Assembly (NCBI RefSeq): GCF_001938565.1
Contig: NZ_MSYM01000018.1
Coordinates: 331,515-395,514, forward strand
DNA: 64,000 nucleotides
Direction of reading: 5' to 3'
From: Rhodoferax antarcticus ANT.BR
GTDB lineage: Bacteria; Pseudomonadota; Gammaproteobacteria; Burkholderiales; Burkholderiaceae_C
Position 1 is the stretch's first letter. Every line of letters begins with the position of its first letter. Below are positions 16,832 through 25,074 of this stretch, in pieces. Both the position numbers and the translations under genes were made by a program. A model generated the notes under the pieces. It had not been told where the DNA came from and ran no database searches. It was given only the letters and a program-made list of their open reading frames with translations.

Positions 16832-17191
16832 GCCACCGTGGTGCCCGACACCAAAAGCGGCACCCCCGGCAGCGACAGCGTGAAAGTGAAAGCCGCCATC
16901 ACCTGGGTGGGCGTGGCCAACGGCGTAAGCGCCGAAGTCCGCATGTACGACCGCCTGTTTTTGGACGCCCAGCCGGATGCGGGTGGCAAGGACTTTATCG
17001 AGAGCTTGAATCCGAACAGCTTGAAAGTGGTGACGGCGATTGTGGAGCCGTCATTGGCGAATGCGACACCGGGTCAGAAGTTTCAGTTTGAACGGTATGG
17101 GTACTTTGTTGCGGATCGGGTGGATCACGTGCAAGGCAGTAAACCGGTGTTTGATTTGGCAGTGGGGTTGAAGGATAGTTGGGGAAATTGA
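16832..17191 (+). pseudogene. glnS 3' fragment A (glutaminyl-tRNA synthetase C-terminus)
   Basis: The 120 codons encode the GlnRS anticodon-binding barrel: AEVRMYDRLFLDAQPDAGGK, DFIESLNPNSLKVVTA, QFERYGYFVADRVDHVQG and the terminal VGLKDSWGN. The catalytic HIGH/KMSKS part is absent. It is the first of three copies ending at the same codon. The IS91-type end lies 19 bp upstream. Confidence 0.9.
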
Positions 17192-17221
17192 TTTTTTGGC
17201 CTCAAAATTCAACTTGAAAAC

Positions 17222-17237
17222 TTATCAGTATTGATAA
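17222..17237. promoter_or_regulatory. Palindromic operator of the higBA module
   Basis: TTATCA and TGATAA are perfect inverted arms with spacer GTAT, ending one base before the toxin ATG. The site overlaps a TAATAT/GATAAT -10-like sequence, with TTGAAA at 17,214. This is a usual position for toxin-antitoxin autorepression. Confidence 0.65.
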
Positions 17238-17238
17238 T

Positions 17239-17574
17239 ATGAAGCGTATCCAGTGGCTGGGGACCTCGCTCAATACGGTTCGCGAGTTTCCAGACGATGC
17301 GCGCGCCTTGATTGGTCAAGAGCAACGCATGGTGCAAAGCGGTTTGATGCCAAGTGACTTCAAGCCTACGCCTACGGTAGGCTCTGGTGCCTATGAGATC
17401 AGAGTGCGGTCAGGCAATCAGTACCGGGTGATTTACGTGGCCAAGTTTTCGGGTTCAGTTTATGTACTGCACTCTTTCGGCAAGAAAACGCCAAAGACTA
17501 CGCAAGCTGACCTGGATGTTGCCAAGAGCCGATACGCCGCCATGTTGATTGAGCGCAAGGAGAGAAAATCATGA
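17239..17574 (+). CDS. higB: HigB/RelE-type toxin (Gp49-like)
   Basis: This 111-residue basic protein has the RelE/HigB fold signatures: FPDDARALIGQEQRMVQSGL near 17 and GAYEIRVRSGNQYRVIYVAK followed by VLHSFGKKTPKT. Such toxins cleave mRNA on the ribosome. The toxin-first order and the ATGA overlap with the next gene are typical of higBA. The module sits between two glnS 3' fragments. It appears intact. Confidence 0.88.
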   Translation: MKRIQWLGTSLNTVREFPDDARALIGQEQRMVQSGLMPSDFKPTPTVGSGAYEIRVRSGNQYRVIYVAKFSGSVYVLHSFGKKTPKTTQADLDVAKSRYAAMLIERKERKS

Positions 17575-17867
17575 CCAAGAACCTGAATGTCGTTGTCGGT
17601 AGCGATAACGTTTTTCTCGACCTCGGCTTCCCCGAGGCACAGGCGCAAAACCTGCTGCTGCGGGCGGACTTGGTGGTGCATATCCGTAAGGTGATTGACA
17701 AACTCGGCATCACACAAGCCGAGGCCGCACAGCGCACCGGAATCACCCAGCCCCGCATGAGTGACCTGATCAAGGGCCGCACGCACAAATTCACTCTGGA
17801 CGCACTGGTCAACGTAGCCGCGCAACTGGGCTACACGGTGAAGCTTTCTTTGAAGAAAGTCGCCTGA
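17571..17867 (+). CDS. higA: HigA-type XRE antitoxin
   Basis: The 98-residue protein has a helix-turn-helix (KLGITQAEAAQRTGITQPRM then SDLIKGRTHKFTLDALV, residues 43-79). It would neutralise the preceding toxin and repress the operon through the palindrome at 17,222. It overlaps higB by 4 bp. Confidence 0.88.
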   Translation: MTKNLNVVVGSDNVFLDLGFPEAQAQNLLLRADLVVHIRKVIDKLGITQAEAAQRTGITQPRMSDLIKGRTHKFTLDALVNVAAQLGYTVKLSLKKVA

Positions 17868-17900
17868 TGCTGCAACCTGCCGCACAGAAATCCAACCACT

Positions 17901-18070
17901 CGAAAGTGTTGACGGCGTTTGTGGAGCCGTCATTGGCTTCTGCTGCGCCGGGCCAGCAGTTTCAGTTTGAGCGGCATGGGTACTTTGTGGCGGATCGAGT
18001 GGATCACGTGCAAGGGAGTAAGCCGGTGTTTAACTTGGCGGTGGGGTTGAAGAATAGCTGGGGGAAGTAA
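17901..18070 (+). pseudogene. glnS 3' fragment B
   Basis: About 56 codons match the last part of fragments A and C without indels: VEPSLASAAPGQQFQFERHG then VGLKNSWGK and stop. An ATG-started frame (17,867) overlaps the higA stop and may give a short chimeric peptide, but no function is expected. Confidence 0.88.
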
Positions 18071-18109
18071 CGTCATGCACAATGCATTTCCAGACCGGAG
18101 GTTCTCACC

Positions 18110-18325
18110 ATGAAAATTTCATACGACAAGGCGACAGATTCGCTTTATATCCACTTGGCCGACCGCGCCGCGGTGGACTCGGATGAAGTGAAAGACGGCG
18201 TAGTGCTCGATTTCGATGCTAACGGCGCTTTGGTAGGAATCGATGTTCAGCACGCCAGCGTGCGAGCAGATCTGAATAATCCGTCACTGTCCAAACTGCC
18301 GTTTGGGGAATTGCTGGCGGCGTGA
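18110..18325 (+). CDS. DUF2283 family protein
   Basis: The 71-residue protein begins MKISYDKATDSLYIHLADRA, the hallmark of DUF2283 (a small beta-rich domain), and continues GVVLDFDANGALVGIDVQ. Members often sit beside DUF4258 or toxin-antitoxin genes; their role is unknown. GGAGG at 18,100 precedes the ATG. It is the cargo between glnS fragments B and C. Confidence 0.85.
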   Translation: MKISYDKATDSLYIHLADRAAVDSDEVKDGVVLDFDANGALVGIDVQHASVRADLNNPSLSKLPFGELLAA

Positions 18326-18428
18326 ACTGTAAGTCGATAGTGCGCGAGGTACCGCAAGACTGGCGTACCAACATCAGCTAAGCGGAAGGCGGCTCAATTC
18401 AGCTCACGCCAAAATGCTTCGTTTTGCG

Positions 18429-18472
18429 TAGCTGCTTGCGCATATTCCACGGGGGCTACAGCCCGTTTTAAC
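18429..18472 (+). repeat. 44-bp dispersed hairpin repeat, copy R5
   Basis: It lies about 100 bp after the DUF2283 gene and 70 bp before glnS fragment C. Confidence 0.8.
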
Positions 18473-18542
18473 TAGAAATCATCAAATGCACACTGTCTGG
18501 AACGAAAACAATGTCCGCACCTTCACCATGCCGCCAGCGCAT

Positions 18543-18902
18543 GCCACCGTTGTGCCCGACACCAAGAGCGGCACCCCCGGCAGCGAGACGGTGAAGGTGA
18601 AAGCCGCCATCACCTGGGTGGGCGTGGCCAACGGCGTGCAAGCCGAAATGCGCATGTATGACCGATTGTTTTTGGACGCCCAGCCGGATGCGGGCGGCAA
18701 AGATTTCATTGAGAGCTTGAACCCGAAGAGCTTGAAAGTGGTGACGGCGATTGCTGTGCCGTCACTGGCGAATGCGACACCGGGCCAGCAGTTTCAGTTT
18801 GAAAGGCATGGGTACTTTGTGGCGGATCGGGTGGACCACGTGCAGGGGAGTAAGCCGGTGTTTAACTTGGCGGTGGGGTTGAAGGATTCGTGGGGGAAGT
18901 GA
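18543..18902 (+). pseudogene. glnS 3' fragment C
   Basis: It has exactly the length of fragment A (360 bp) and the same limits. It encodes VPDTKSGTPGSETVKVKAA, AEMRMYDRLFLDAQPDAGG and the terminal VGLKDSWGK. An ATG at 18,486 opens a 138-codon frame through it. It differs from A at scattered positions, so it is an old or independently acquired copy. Confidence 0.9.
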
Positions 18903-18959
18903 GTCCGACAAAACAATTGCGATGCCCCAAAATACTCAAGCGATTTACAAAGTACACAC

Positions 18960-20333
18960 ATGCTTCGTCTGAACCACCAATTGAAGCAAACTCGTCTTCA
19001 CGTTAGCAGGACTGTCCGCTGGCTCTTCAATCAAAAAAAACTTGCCACTGAGAAGCATTTACTCAGATATATGCTTGTGGGTCTAGCTACAGCGTTTACG
19101 TTTACTTTTGGTCATTTCTATGAAACATACAAACAAGAGAAACCAGAACTAACAGCGAGCTGGGTACTCCATAAAGTTATTCAGGCAGATGAAATTGTTC
19201 TCGCAGTTGCGTATGCAGGAACTACCTTGATATCGCTACTCGTGTGCATGGGGCTATGGATGCTTCGTAGTGCGTGGAACGCCAATAAAAAAATAGAGAA
19301 ATTAGGCATTTCAATTTATTCAAAACCGAATTCTGACACCAATTTATTTTTAAAAATCTCCAATGAAAATGAAATTGAGTATAAAGTAATTGGAACAATA
19401 ATAGAAATTGCCAAACATCCTATTATTTCCCCAGACTTGGGTGTAAGCGGATGGGACTGTCTTGATAAAAACTCAATAAGGCTTCTACACGACTTTGGCT
19501 TACCGTACACAAAACATGATATTCAGCTAATTAAAGATATACCTAAACCAGACGGAAATAACGGAACAAAATTTTCACTAATCGAAACGCCGGTTGATTA
19601 TCTAGATGCATCGAAAATTTTAGTCATTCGAGTGCACAAAACAGATTACTACACCATACAACGTTTTCAAAAATATATAAAAGATAAATCAATCAGATTT
19701 AGTCTTGGATCCATTCAACCGGAACATCATCAGATCCCGCATTCGCTCTGTTTGCACTATCTCGTCCAACTGACTGATGGCCACATTATTTGCATTCGTC
19801 GCAAGCCAAATGTTAACTACGCGCCAGATCAGATCAGCATTTCCGGCGAGGAGCAGCTTTCAAGTGATGACATCGAAGGCATTGACTCCGACAGTTCAAT
19901 GGGGCATTGGTTTCGACGTGCCCTCTGCGAAGAGATATTCCCACTGCGAGCCACGAGCACAAATGAAATTGAAAAAAATTGGCAGAAGATATCCATCCAT
20001 ATTAATGCTCTCCGTGTTCTATCAATTTTTTATGAAGAAAATTTCGCCAACTTCTCTATTTTCGGCTTTGCTAGACTAAATTTAAACCTAGATGAGTACA
20101 AATCTATTTTTAGAGAATTATCTCGGGTTTCGCCGACTGGTAGAGACAAAGAAGGACAACTTCTTTGTCTAACGAAGATTGAAGCCAAAAACCTAATAAT
20201 GACGGGAGTTGCGAAAATTAAACCCGTGTGGGGAGATGATGCGGAAGAATCTATTAAGGATGAACAGCTGCATTCCAGTTCACGGTATCGTTTGCTAGTA
20301 TTTCTCCAAGCTGTTGGCGAATTGCGTGATTAG
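18960..20333 (+). CDS. Unknown two-TM protein with possible C-terminal Nudix-like domain
   Basis: I do not recognise this 457-residue protein. Two hydrophobic segments (about 36-54 and 74-96) lie near the N-terminus, with the rest probably cytoplasmic. Residues 255-325 (SLCLHYLVQLTDGHIICIRR, then ISISGEEQL and HWFRRALCEEIFPL) loosely recall a Nudix box, G-x5-E...RExxEE, but not all catalytic residues are in register. The gene is markedly AT-rich, uses different codons from its neighbours and stands alone, which suggests recent transfer. A membrane-linked defence effector is one possibility. Confidence 0.6.
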   Translation: MLRLNHQLKQTRLHVSRTVRWLFNQKKLATEKHLLRYMLVGLATAFTFTFGHFYETYKQEKPELTASWVLHKVIQADEIVLAVAYAGTTLISLLVCMGLWMLRSAWNANKKIEKLGISIYSKPNSDTNLFLKISNENEIEYKVIGTIIEIAKHPIISPDLGVSGWDCLDKNSIRLLHDFGLPYTKHDIQLIKDIPKPDGNNGTKFSLIETPVDYLDASKILVIRVHKTDYYTIQRFQKYIKDKSIRFSLGSIQPEHHQIPHSLCLHYLVQLTDGHIICIRRKPNVNYAPDQISISGEEQLSSDDIEGIDSDSSMGHWFRRALCEEIFPLRATSTNEIEKNWQKISIHINALRVLSIFYEENFANFSIFGFARLNLNLDEYKSIFRELSRVSPTGRDKEGQLLCLTKIEAKNLIMTGVAKIKPVWGDDAEESIKDEQLHSSSRYRLLVFLQAVGELRD

Positions 20334-20508
20334 TCGGATCCGATAGACTAATCCCAAGTGCCACTTGCAATGCCGCGCCCCCAAACCATCCAAATCTCCC
20401 TGCCCGCCGGTGACCCGCGCGGCATGCGCGTGGCCGAGATCACGACGCGCATTGTTCGCGTCATTGAAGTGCCGCGCAGCCAACTGGCAGACTTCCTCAA
20501 GATGCCCG

Positions 20509-22421
20509 CCCGAGTTCGACAGTTAAATTTGTAACGTGTTGATTTATATAGGTGCGCCCCGCGCGTGTGCCACTACAAAAGGGTCAACTGGGCGGGAAGG
20601 GTCGGTTTCTTGATCGTCAGTGCTTGCAAAATCTCCGCGTGTTCGTGGTTGATGCTTGAGAGCGCGGCAATGGGCTCCAAATCATTGACCTTCACCACCT
20701 GATGCTGAATGCGGCGCAACTTGTCGAGTGCGCGCTCTGGTGATATCTTGGTGTTGCTGTCTCTGAGACGGCTGCGCATGACCCGGTACAGAATCAGCGC
20801 CATAAAGCTAATGGTCGCATGGGCGTGAATCCGATCGGGCAGGCGGTGGTAAATCGGCCCAATCTCGATCTCAGACTTCATCACCCGAAACCCGCGCTCA
20901 ATGTCAGCCAATGACCTATAGCGCTTGATCACCTCCTCGGGCGTGAAGTCTGGCGCATTGGTCACCAACAGCAGCTTGCCGTCCATCATCTTGGCGTGCT
21001 TCAAAGCCCGTTCATCAATGTCGTAGGTGAAGAGCTCACTCTTGAGGTTCACCTTCACAATCCGCGCCAAATGGGCCTCGCACACCTCGCGGTAAAACTT
21101 GGCTCGTGCCCCGCCATCAGAGAGCTTGCGACCAGGTTTTTTCTTACCCGCATCCTGATCATTGAGCTTGCCCACCCACAGATCGGCTTGCGCTTTCAAC
21201 TCGTTAATGCGTTTGTCACGCTTGGCACCCGCATCCAACGACACCTGTGGATCATGGGCAATGATCAAGCGCAGCTTGTTCCAAGCGGCCTCACCCAGAA
21301 TTTCTTCTTTGGCGGGTAAACACTGCTTTGTATGAAACGGCTCCAGCAGCTCAACGAAGTCCCCATAACGCCTGCCCGGTACGGCCAGAATGAATTCGAG
21401 CTTGTTGCCCCCAGGCAAAACAATTTCCTGCAAATCAGCCAAGTTCTCTGTGGATAGCAAGCCCCGGTCGGCCACCGCAATGACGCGTTTGATGGGAAAG
21501 CGCGCCACGATCTTCTCGATCACACCCTTGATCGTGGTCACCTCCGCCGTGTTGCCGTCAAACACCTCGTGGTACAGAGGCAAACCCTCTGAGGTCTGTA
21601 CGACTCCGAGCATGACCTGGCGCTCAACCACGCCTACTTTGGCCATGCCATAGTGGCGCAAGTCCCCTTCCTGCTCAGACAGACCGGCAGCCCGAATGGT
21701 CGTCATGTCATAAAACACCATGGCCAGGTCTTGATCAACCAGGGGGCGCAGCAAGCTGGCCATCACGTTATCAACCTCTGCCTTGTGATCGACCAGTGCA
21801 TCCATGGCGCGCAGCAGGTGCTGATGGTCAATCGATTCCAGTGACGTTCCCGGCAAAGCCACCGTTTCCAACCAGCGCAGCACGCCCAGCTTGGAGTCAG
21901 GATCACACAGGCGGTTGAACACCATGACCCGGATCAGGGCTTCAACGTCAATGCGGTGGCGGGTGTGGTGAAACACACCGCGCAGGCCATCAAAACCCAA
22001 AGCGTTCCACAGTTCGGTGAGTGTGTAGACATCACCAAAATCACGGGCGGCCTCAAAGCTGAGAACGGGTGGTGTTGCCGGTGCAAGCGCTGCAGGGGTT
22101 TGCCCCGTGACACGCTGCAAGCCGGCAATGACGGAATTGAGCTCGGTGTTTAACTGGTCGATGCGACCCAGCGATGCAATAGTGCGTTGTTTGGGTCTAC
22201 CGGTGGATGCATCACGGTACGCCTCGACGAGCTGGACGTAGCGATTAGGACCGCGGCGGGTGACTTTGATAAACACGCCACTACTCTATCACAGGACATG
22301 GCTAGCAAATTTACAAATAAATCGTTAATCGCGCCATTACACAAATGAATTTTTAGAGAAGAAAACTGTTGATTTCACTGGGGATTGAGGTGACGGGGGG
22401 CAAATAGCTGTCGAACCCGGG
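20509..22421 (-). mobile_element. IS1634-type insertion sequence, element 2 (1913 bp)
   Basis: Inverted ends start CCCGAGTTCGACAGTTAAAT (left) and CCCGGGTTCGACAGCTATTT (right, reverse complement). A 6-bp target duplication TGCCCG lies at 20,503-20,508 and 22,422-22,427. It shares the CCCnnGTTCGACA end type and the 6-bp duplication with element 1, but the transposases differ throughout, so they are separate IS species. Confidence 0.92.
20573..22276 (-). CDS. IS1634-family transposase (second type)
   Basis: The 567-residue protein starts MFIKVTRRGPNRYVQLVEAY. The DDE blocks are MVFYDMTTI, VIAVADRGLLS and YRSLADIERGFRVMKSEIEI. It is full length and is the only gene of the element. Confidence 0.92.
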   Translation of the reverse strand: MFIKVTRRGPNRYVQLVEAYRDASTGRPKQRTIASLGRIDQLNTELNSVIAGLQRVTGQTPAALAPATPPVLSFEAARDFGDVYTLTELWNALGFDGLRGVFHHTRHRIDVEALIRVMVFNRLCDPDSKLGVLRWLETVALPGTSLESIDHQHLLRAMDALVDHKAEVDNVMASLLRPLVDQDLAMVFYDMTTIRAAGLSEQEGDLRHYGMAKVGVVERQVMLGVVQTSEGLPLYHEVFDGNTAEVTTIKGVIEKIVARFPIKRVIAVADRGLLSTENLADLQEIVLPGGNKLEFILAVPGRRYGDFVELLEPFHTKQCLPAKEEILGEAAWNKLRLIIAHDPQVSLDAGAKRDKRINELKAQADLWVGKLNDQDAGKKKPGRKLSDGGARAKFYREVCEAHLARIVKVNLKSELFTYDIDERALKHAKMMDGKLLLVTNAPDFTPEEVIKRYRSLADIERGFRVMKSEIEIGPIYHRLPDRIHAHATISFMALILYRVMRSRLRDSNTKISPERALDKLRRIQHQVVKVNDLEPIAALSSINHEHAEILQALTIKKPTLPAQLTLL

Positions 22422-23188
22422 TGCCCGAGGCGCAGCAAGTAGGTGTGTATTTCTTGATGGGCGAATTGTCCGAGGCCGGACTGCCGCGCGCCTACATCGG
22501 GCAGTCCGGCAACGTGGGCAACCGGCTGGTGCAGCACAACCAAGGCAACAACCAGAACAAAGACTTCTGGGACCGCGCTCTGGTGGTCATCTCCCTCACC
22601 AACAGCATGACGCAAACGCACGCGCTGTTTCTGGAGTGGTTCGCCATCGCAGAGGCCACCAAGGCCGGGCGCTACAGCCTGGAGAACGGCAACACCGGCT
22701 CGCAGCCCAACACCCCCGCGCCGCTGCAAGCCCACACCACGAGATCCACGAGACCACCGCCACCCTGCTGGCCACGCTGGGCCAGCCCATTTTTGAACCG
22801 CTGACCAACGCCCCCACTGCCAAGGGCGAGGCAGAGCTGTTCTATTGCAAAGGCTCTGGCGCCGATGGCGTGGGCGAATACACCACCGAAGGGTTTGTGG
22901 TGCTCAAGGGCTCCAAAGGCCGCGTTGAAAACGTAGCCTCCATTCAAGGCACATCCAACGTGCAGACTCGCGAGTCGCTGGTGAACGATGGCGTGATGGC
23001 CCCGCAAGACGGCCTGTACGTCTTCACCCGCAACCACCTCTTCCCCAGCCCCAGCCAGGCCGCCATGGCGCTGATGGGCCGCTCTGCCAACGGCTGGGTG
23101 GAGTGGAAGGCCGCCAATGGCAAGACGCTGGATGAATTAAAGCGGCAGGCAGTGGCTGTGGTCGGCTGACGATCTGCTACGTTTGTAG

Positions 23189-23232
23189 TAGCTGCCTGCG
23201 CATATTCGGCGAGGGCTAGAGGTCTATTTGAC
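23189..23232 (+). repeat. 44-bp dispersed hairpin repeat, copy R6
   Basis: It begins 20 bp after the stop of GIY-YIG copy 1. The equivalent position after GIY-YIG copy 2 carries R8. Confidence 0.85.
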
Positions 23233-23264
23233 ACATAAACCGTGGCCAGCGGTAAACTTGCCCC

Positions 23265-23555
23265 ATGCGCCCCTCAGAAGCCCTATTGCTACACCGCACG
23301 CAAATCCGCGAGATTGCGCTGCGCCACCGCGTCACCGGTGTGCGGGTGTTTGGCTCTGCGCTGCGCGGTGACGACACCGCAGATAGCGACCTGGACCTGT
23401 TGGTAGAGCCCACAGCGCAAACCACCCTCATGGATATTGGCGCCATCCGGTTTGAGTTGAAGCAGCTTCTTGGTATGGATGTGGATGTGCTCACCCCCAA
23501 CGGCTTACCCGGCAGCTTTCGCGAGCAGGTGCTGCGCGAGGCCGTGGCCGTATGA
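23265..23555 (+). CDS. mntA: MNT-type nucleotidyltransferase (antitoxin MntA-like)
   Basis: The 96-residue minimal nucleotidyltransferase has VRVFGSALRGDDTADSDLDL, the GSx10DxD motif. In HepT-MntA modules such enzymes inactivate the HEPN toxin by adding AMP groups. Its stop overlaps the ATG of the following HEPN gene, which is broken, so the module is probably no longer functional as a pair. Confidence 0.88.
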   Translation: MRPSEALLLHRTQIREIALRHRVTGVRVFGSALRGDDTADSDLDLLVEPTAQTTLMDIGAIRFELKQLLGMDVDVLTPNGLPGSFREQVLREAVAV

Positions 23556-23954
23556 ACCGAGCAGACCCGCTTCGCATTCCTGACTACTTGCGGCACATTC
23601 TGGAAGCCGTAAACAACATTCAGGTCTATACCGCAGGCTCTGACCTCGCCGGATTCATGGCGGACCGAAAAACACAAGACGCCGTGATTCGTTGAAGTGA
23701 TTGGCGAGGCGTGCAACAACGTCACAAAGAATCATCCCGACTTTGCCGGGCAACACGCCGCCGTGCCATGGGGTTTTGCCTACGAAATGCGCAACGCCTT
23801 GGCCCATGGCTATTTCAATGTGGATTTGGCGATCGTCTGGCAAACTATCCAGAACGACTTGCCCGCACTCAAGGCTCAAGTCGTTTTACTGGACTGGTCC
23901 TATGCCTGTCGTATTCCGCTACTGATCGTTCCGGTTTTTCTTCCACTCCAATGA
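23552..23954 (+). pseudogene. hepT: HEPN toxin (HepT/DUF86), frameshifted
   Basis: The first part, RIPDYLRHILEAVNNIQVYT to KTQDAVIR, hits a stop at 23,693. The remainder, VIGEACNNVTKNHPDFAGQH with the RNase motif RNALAHGYF, continues in another frame. A few bases are missing at the stop compared with the usual VIRQLEVIGEA. The tail after DLPALKAQVV runs into foreign codons. Confidence 0.88.
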
Positions 23955-24144
23955 AGGGAACCCGCGCGAGGCAATGCATATCCATGTAAGAGGCCCCGAG
24001 GGTGAAGCTAAATTTTCGCTCACACCGACGGTGTATCTCGCTGACAGTGACGGATTCGATGCACGGACGCTGCGCGAACTGCGTGACGCAGTAGTTGCCA
24101 ACCAAGAACTGATTGAGAGGACCTGGAACGAACACTTCGCCTAA
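23902..24144 (+). pseudogene. DUF4160 protein with internal stop
   Basis: The frame reads MPVVFRY, then TGA, then FRFFFHSNEGNPREAMHIHV and ELIERTWNEHFA, the whole DUF4160 domain. Only the TGA at 23,923 breaks it. DUF4160 genes are commonly paired with DUF2442, which follows here. Confidence 0.8.
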
Positions 24145-24379
24145 AGCGGTTCGATTCGATGACGACACCTTGTGGGTCAGCCTCTGCGACGGTCGCACCA
24201 TTGCCGCACCACTTGCCTGGTTTCCACGCCTGCTGGATGCAGCGCCTGAGTAGCGCGCGCAGGTAGAACTTAGCAAAGGCGGCCTGCACTGGGAGGCCCT
24301 GGATGAAGATATATCCGTGGCGGGCCTATTGGCCGGGCAACCCGATCTGTCGCGGCGCGCAAGCCACTTGCCCGTCTGA
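24143..24379 (+). pseudogene. DUF2442 protein with internal stop
   Basis: VRFDDDTLWVSLCDGRTIAA, LAWFPRLLDAAPE and, after a TAG in place of a Gln codon, GGLHWEALDEDISVAGLLAG match DUF2442. The stop near 24,250 makes it a pseudogene unless read through. It directly follows the DUF4160 frame. Confidence 0.8.
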
Positions 24380-24406
24380 GCAGATAGGTCGCGCTACCTT
24401 TTTTAG

Positions 24407-24450
24407 TAGCTGCGTACGCATATTCGGCGGGGGCTAGAGGCCTATTTCAT
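24407..24450 (+). repeat. 44-bp dispersed hairpin repeat, copy R7
   Basis: It lies 28 bp after the DUF2442 stop and 90 bp before the next toxin-antitoxin module. Confidence 0.85.
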
Positions 24451-24539
24451 GTGGATTTCTGTGATTGATTAGGGCCAGGGTCCGTTCTGCTGGCGGTATA
24501 GTTGTATTTAGACCACCACGTCCCATTTTGGAGCCCACC

Positions 24540-24773
24540 ATGAACCCAACCGCAGAAACCCTCAGCGCCCAAGCTGTGCGGTTGCCGCCCGATGAACGCA
24601 TGGCGCTGGTGGAGCGAATCTTGGACAGCCTTGACGAACCCGATGCGTCTCTGAATGCGCTATGGGCCAAAGAGGCCGATGACCGGCTAGCTGCGTACCG
24701 CAGTGGCGAAATTCGTGCGCTGGCGTTGTCCGACGTGATTGCCAAATACCAAGTTACCAATAAGCCCGCATGA
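24540..24773 (+). CDS. Addiction-module antitoxin (TIGR02574-like)
   Basis: The 77-residue protein reads AQAVRLPPDERMALVERILD, SLDEP and WAKEADDRLAAYRSGEI, the family of short helical antitoxins paired with RelE/ParE toxins. Its stop overlaps the toxin ATG by 4 bp. Both genes look intact. Confidence 0.85.
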   Translation: MNPTAETLSAQAVRLPPDERMALVERILDSLDEPDASLNALWAKEADDRLAAYRSGEIRALALSDVIAKYQVTNKPA

Positions 24774-25072
24774 GCGTTCGCCTGCTGGAGCCAGCCCAGG
24801 CTGAATTGGACGAAGCCATCGGCTGGTATGCAGAGCAAGCGCCAGGCTTGGGAGATGCGTTTCTGCTGGAGACCTTAAAAGTTTTGAAGCTGATTGAGCA
24901 ATTCCCACAGGCCTGGCATCCACTCACGCTTGAGATTCGACGCTGCCGCCTCAAGCGCTTTCCCTACAGCGTGGTTTACACGCTAGACGCAGCGGACATA
25001 CTGGTCCTCGCGGTGGCTCACCAGCATCGCAAGCCCAGCTACTGGCGCAATCGCATCTTGCCCAGCCATTGA
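24770..25072 (+). CDS. RelE/ParE-type toxin
   Basis: The 100-residue protein has the family pattern AQAELDEAIGWYAEQAPGLG, RRCRLKRFPYSVVYTLDA and VAVAHQHRKPSYWRNR. Such proteins cut mRNA or poison gyrase; which one cannot be told from sequence. It is coupled to the preceding antitoxin and ends 2 bp before the next ATG. Confidence 0.87.
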   Translation: MSVRLLEPAQAELDEAIGWYAEQAPGLGDAFLLETLKVLKLIEQFPQAWHPLTLEIRRCRLKRFPYSVVYTLDAADILVLAVAHQHRKPSYWRNRILPSH

Positions 25073-25074
25073 CC

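Larger units (their letters stand above)
20370..23169 (+). pseudogene. GIY-YIG/DUF4357 nuclease gene, copy 1, split by an IS and frameshifted
   Basis: The 5' piece (20,370-20,508) encodes MPRPQTIQISLPAGDPRGMR to ADFLKMP. The rest resumes at 22,428 with GVYFLMGELSEAGLPRAYIG and the GIY-YIG residues. A second lesion near 22,735 changes frame before EIHETTATLLATLGQPIFEP and the DUF4357 domain. The intact paralogue at 25,075 shows the expected order, so both breaks are certain. Confidence 0.9.

Noticed and set aside
16769..18902. The glnS fragments as independent anticodon-binding-domain proteins
   Set aside because: Although ATG-started frames exist, upstream parts are unrelated (IS91 end, higA stop region), there are no consistent ribosome sites, and B is too short to fold as the barrel.
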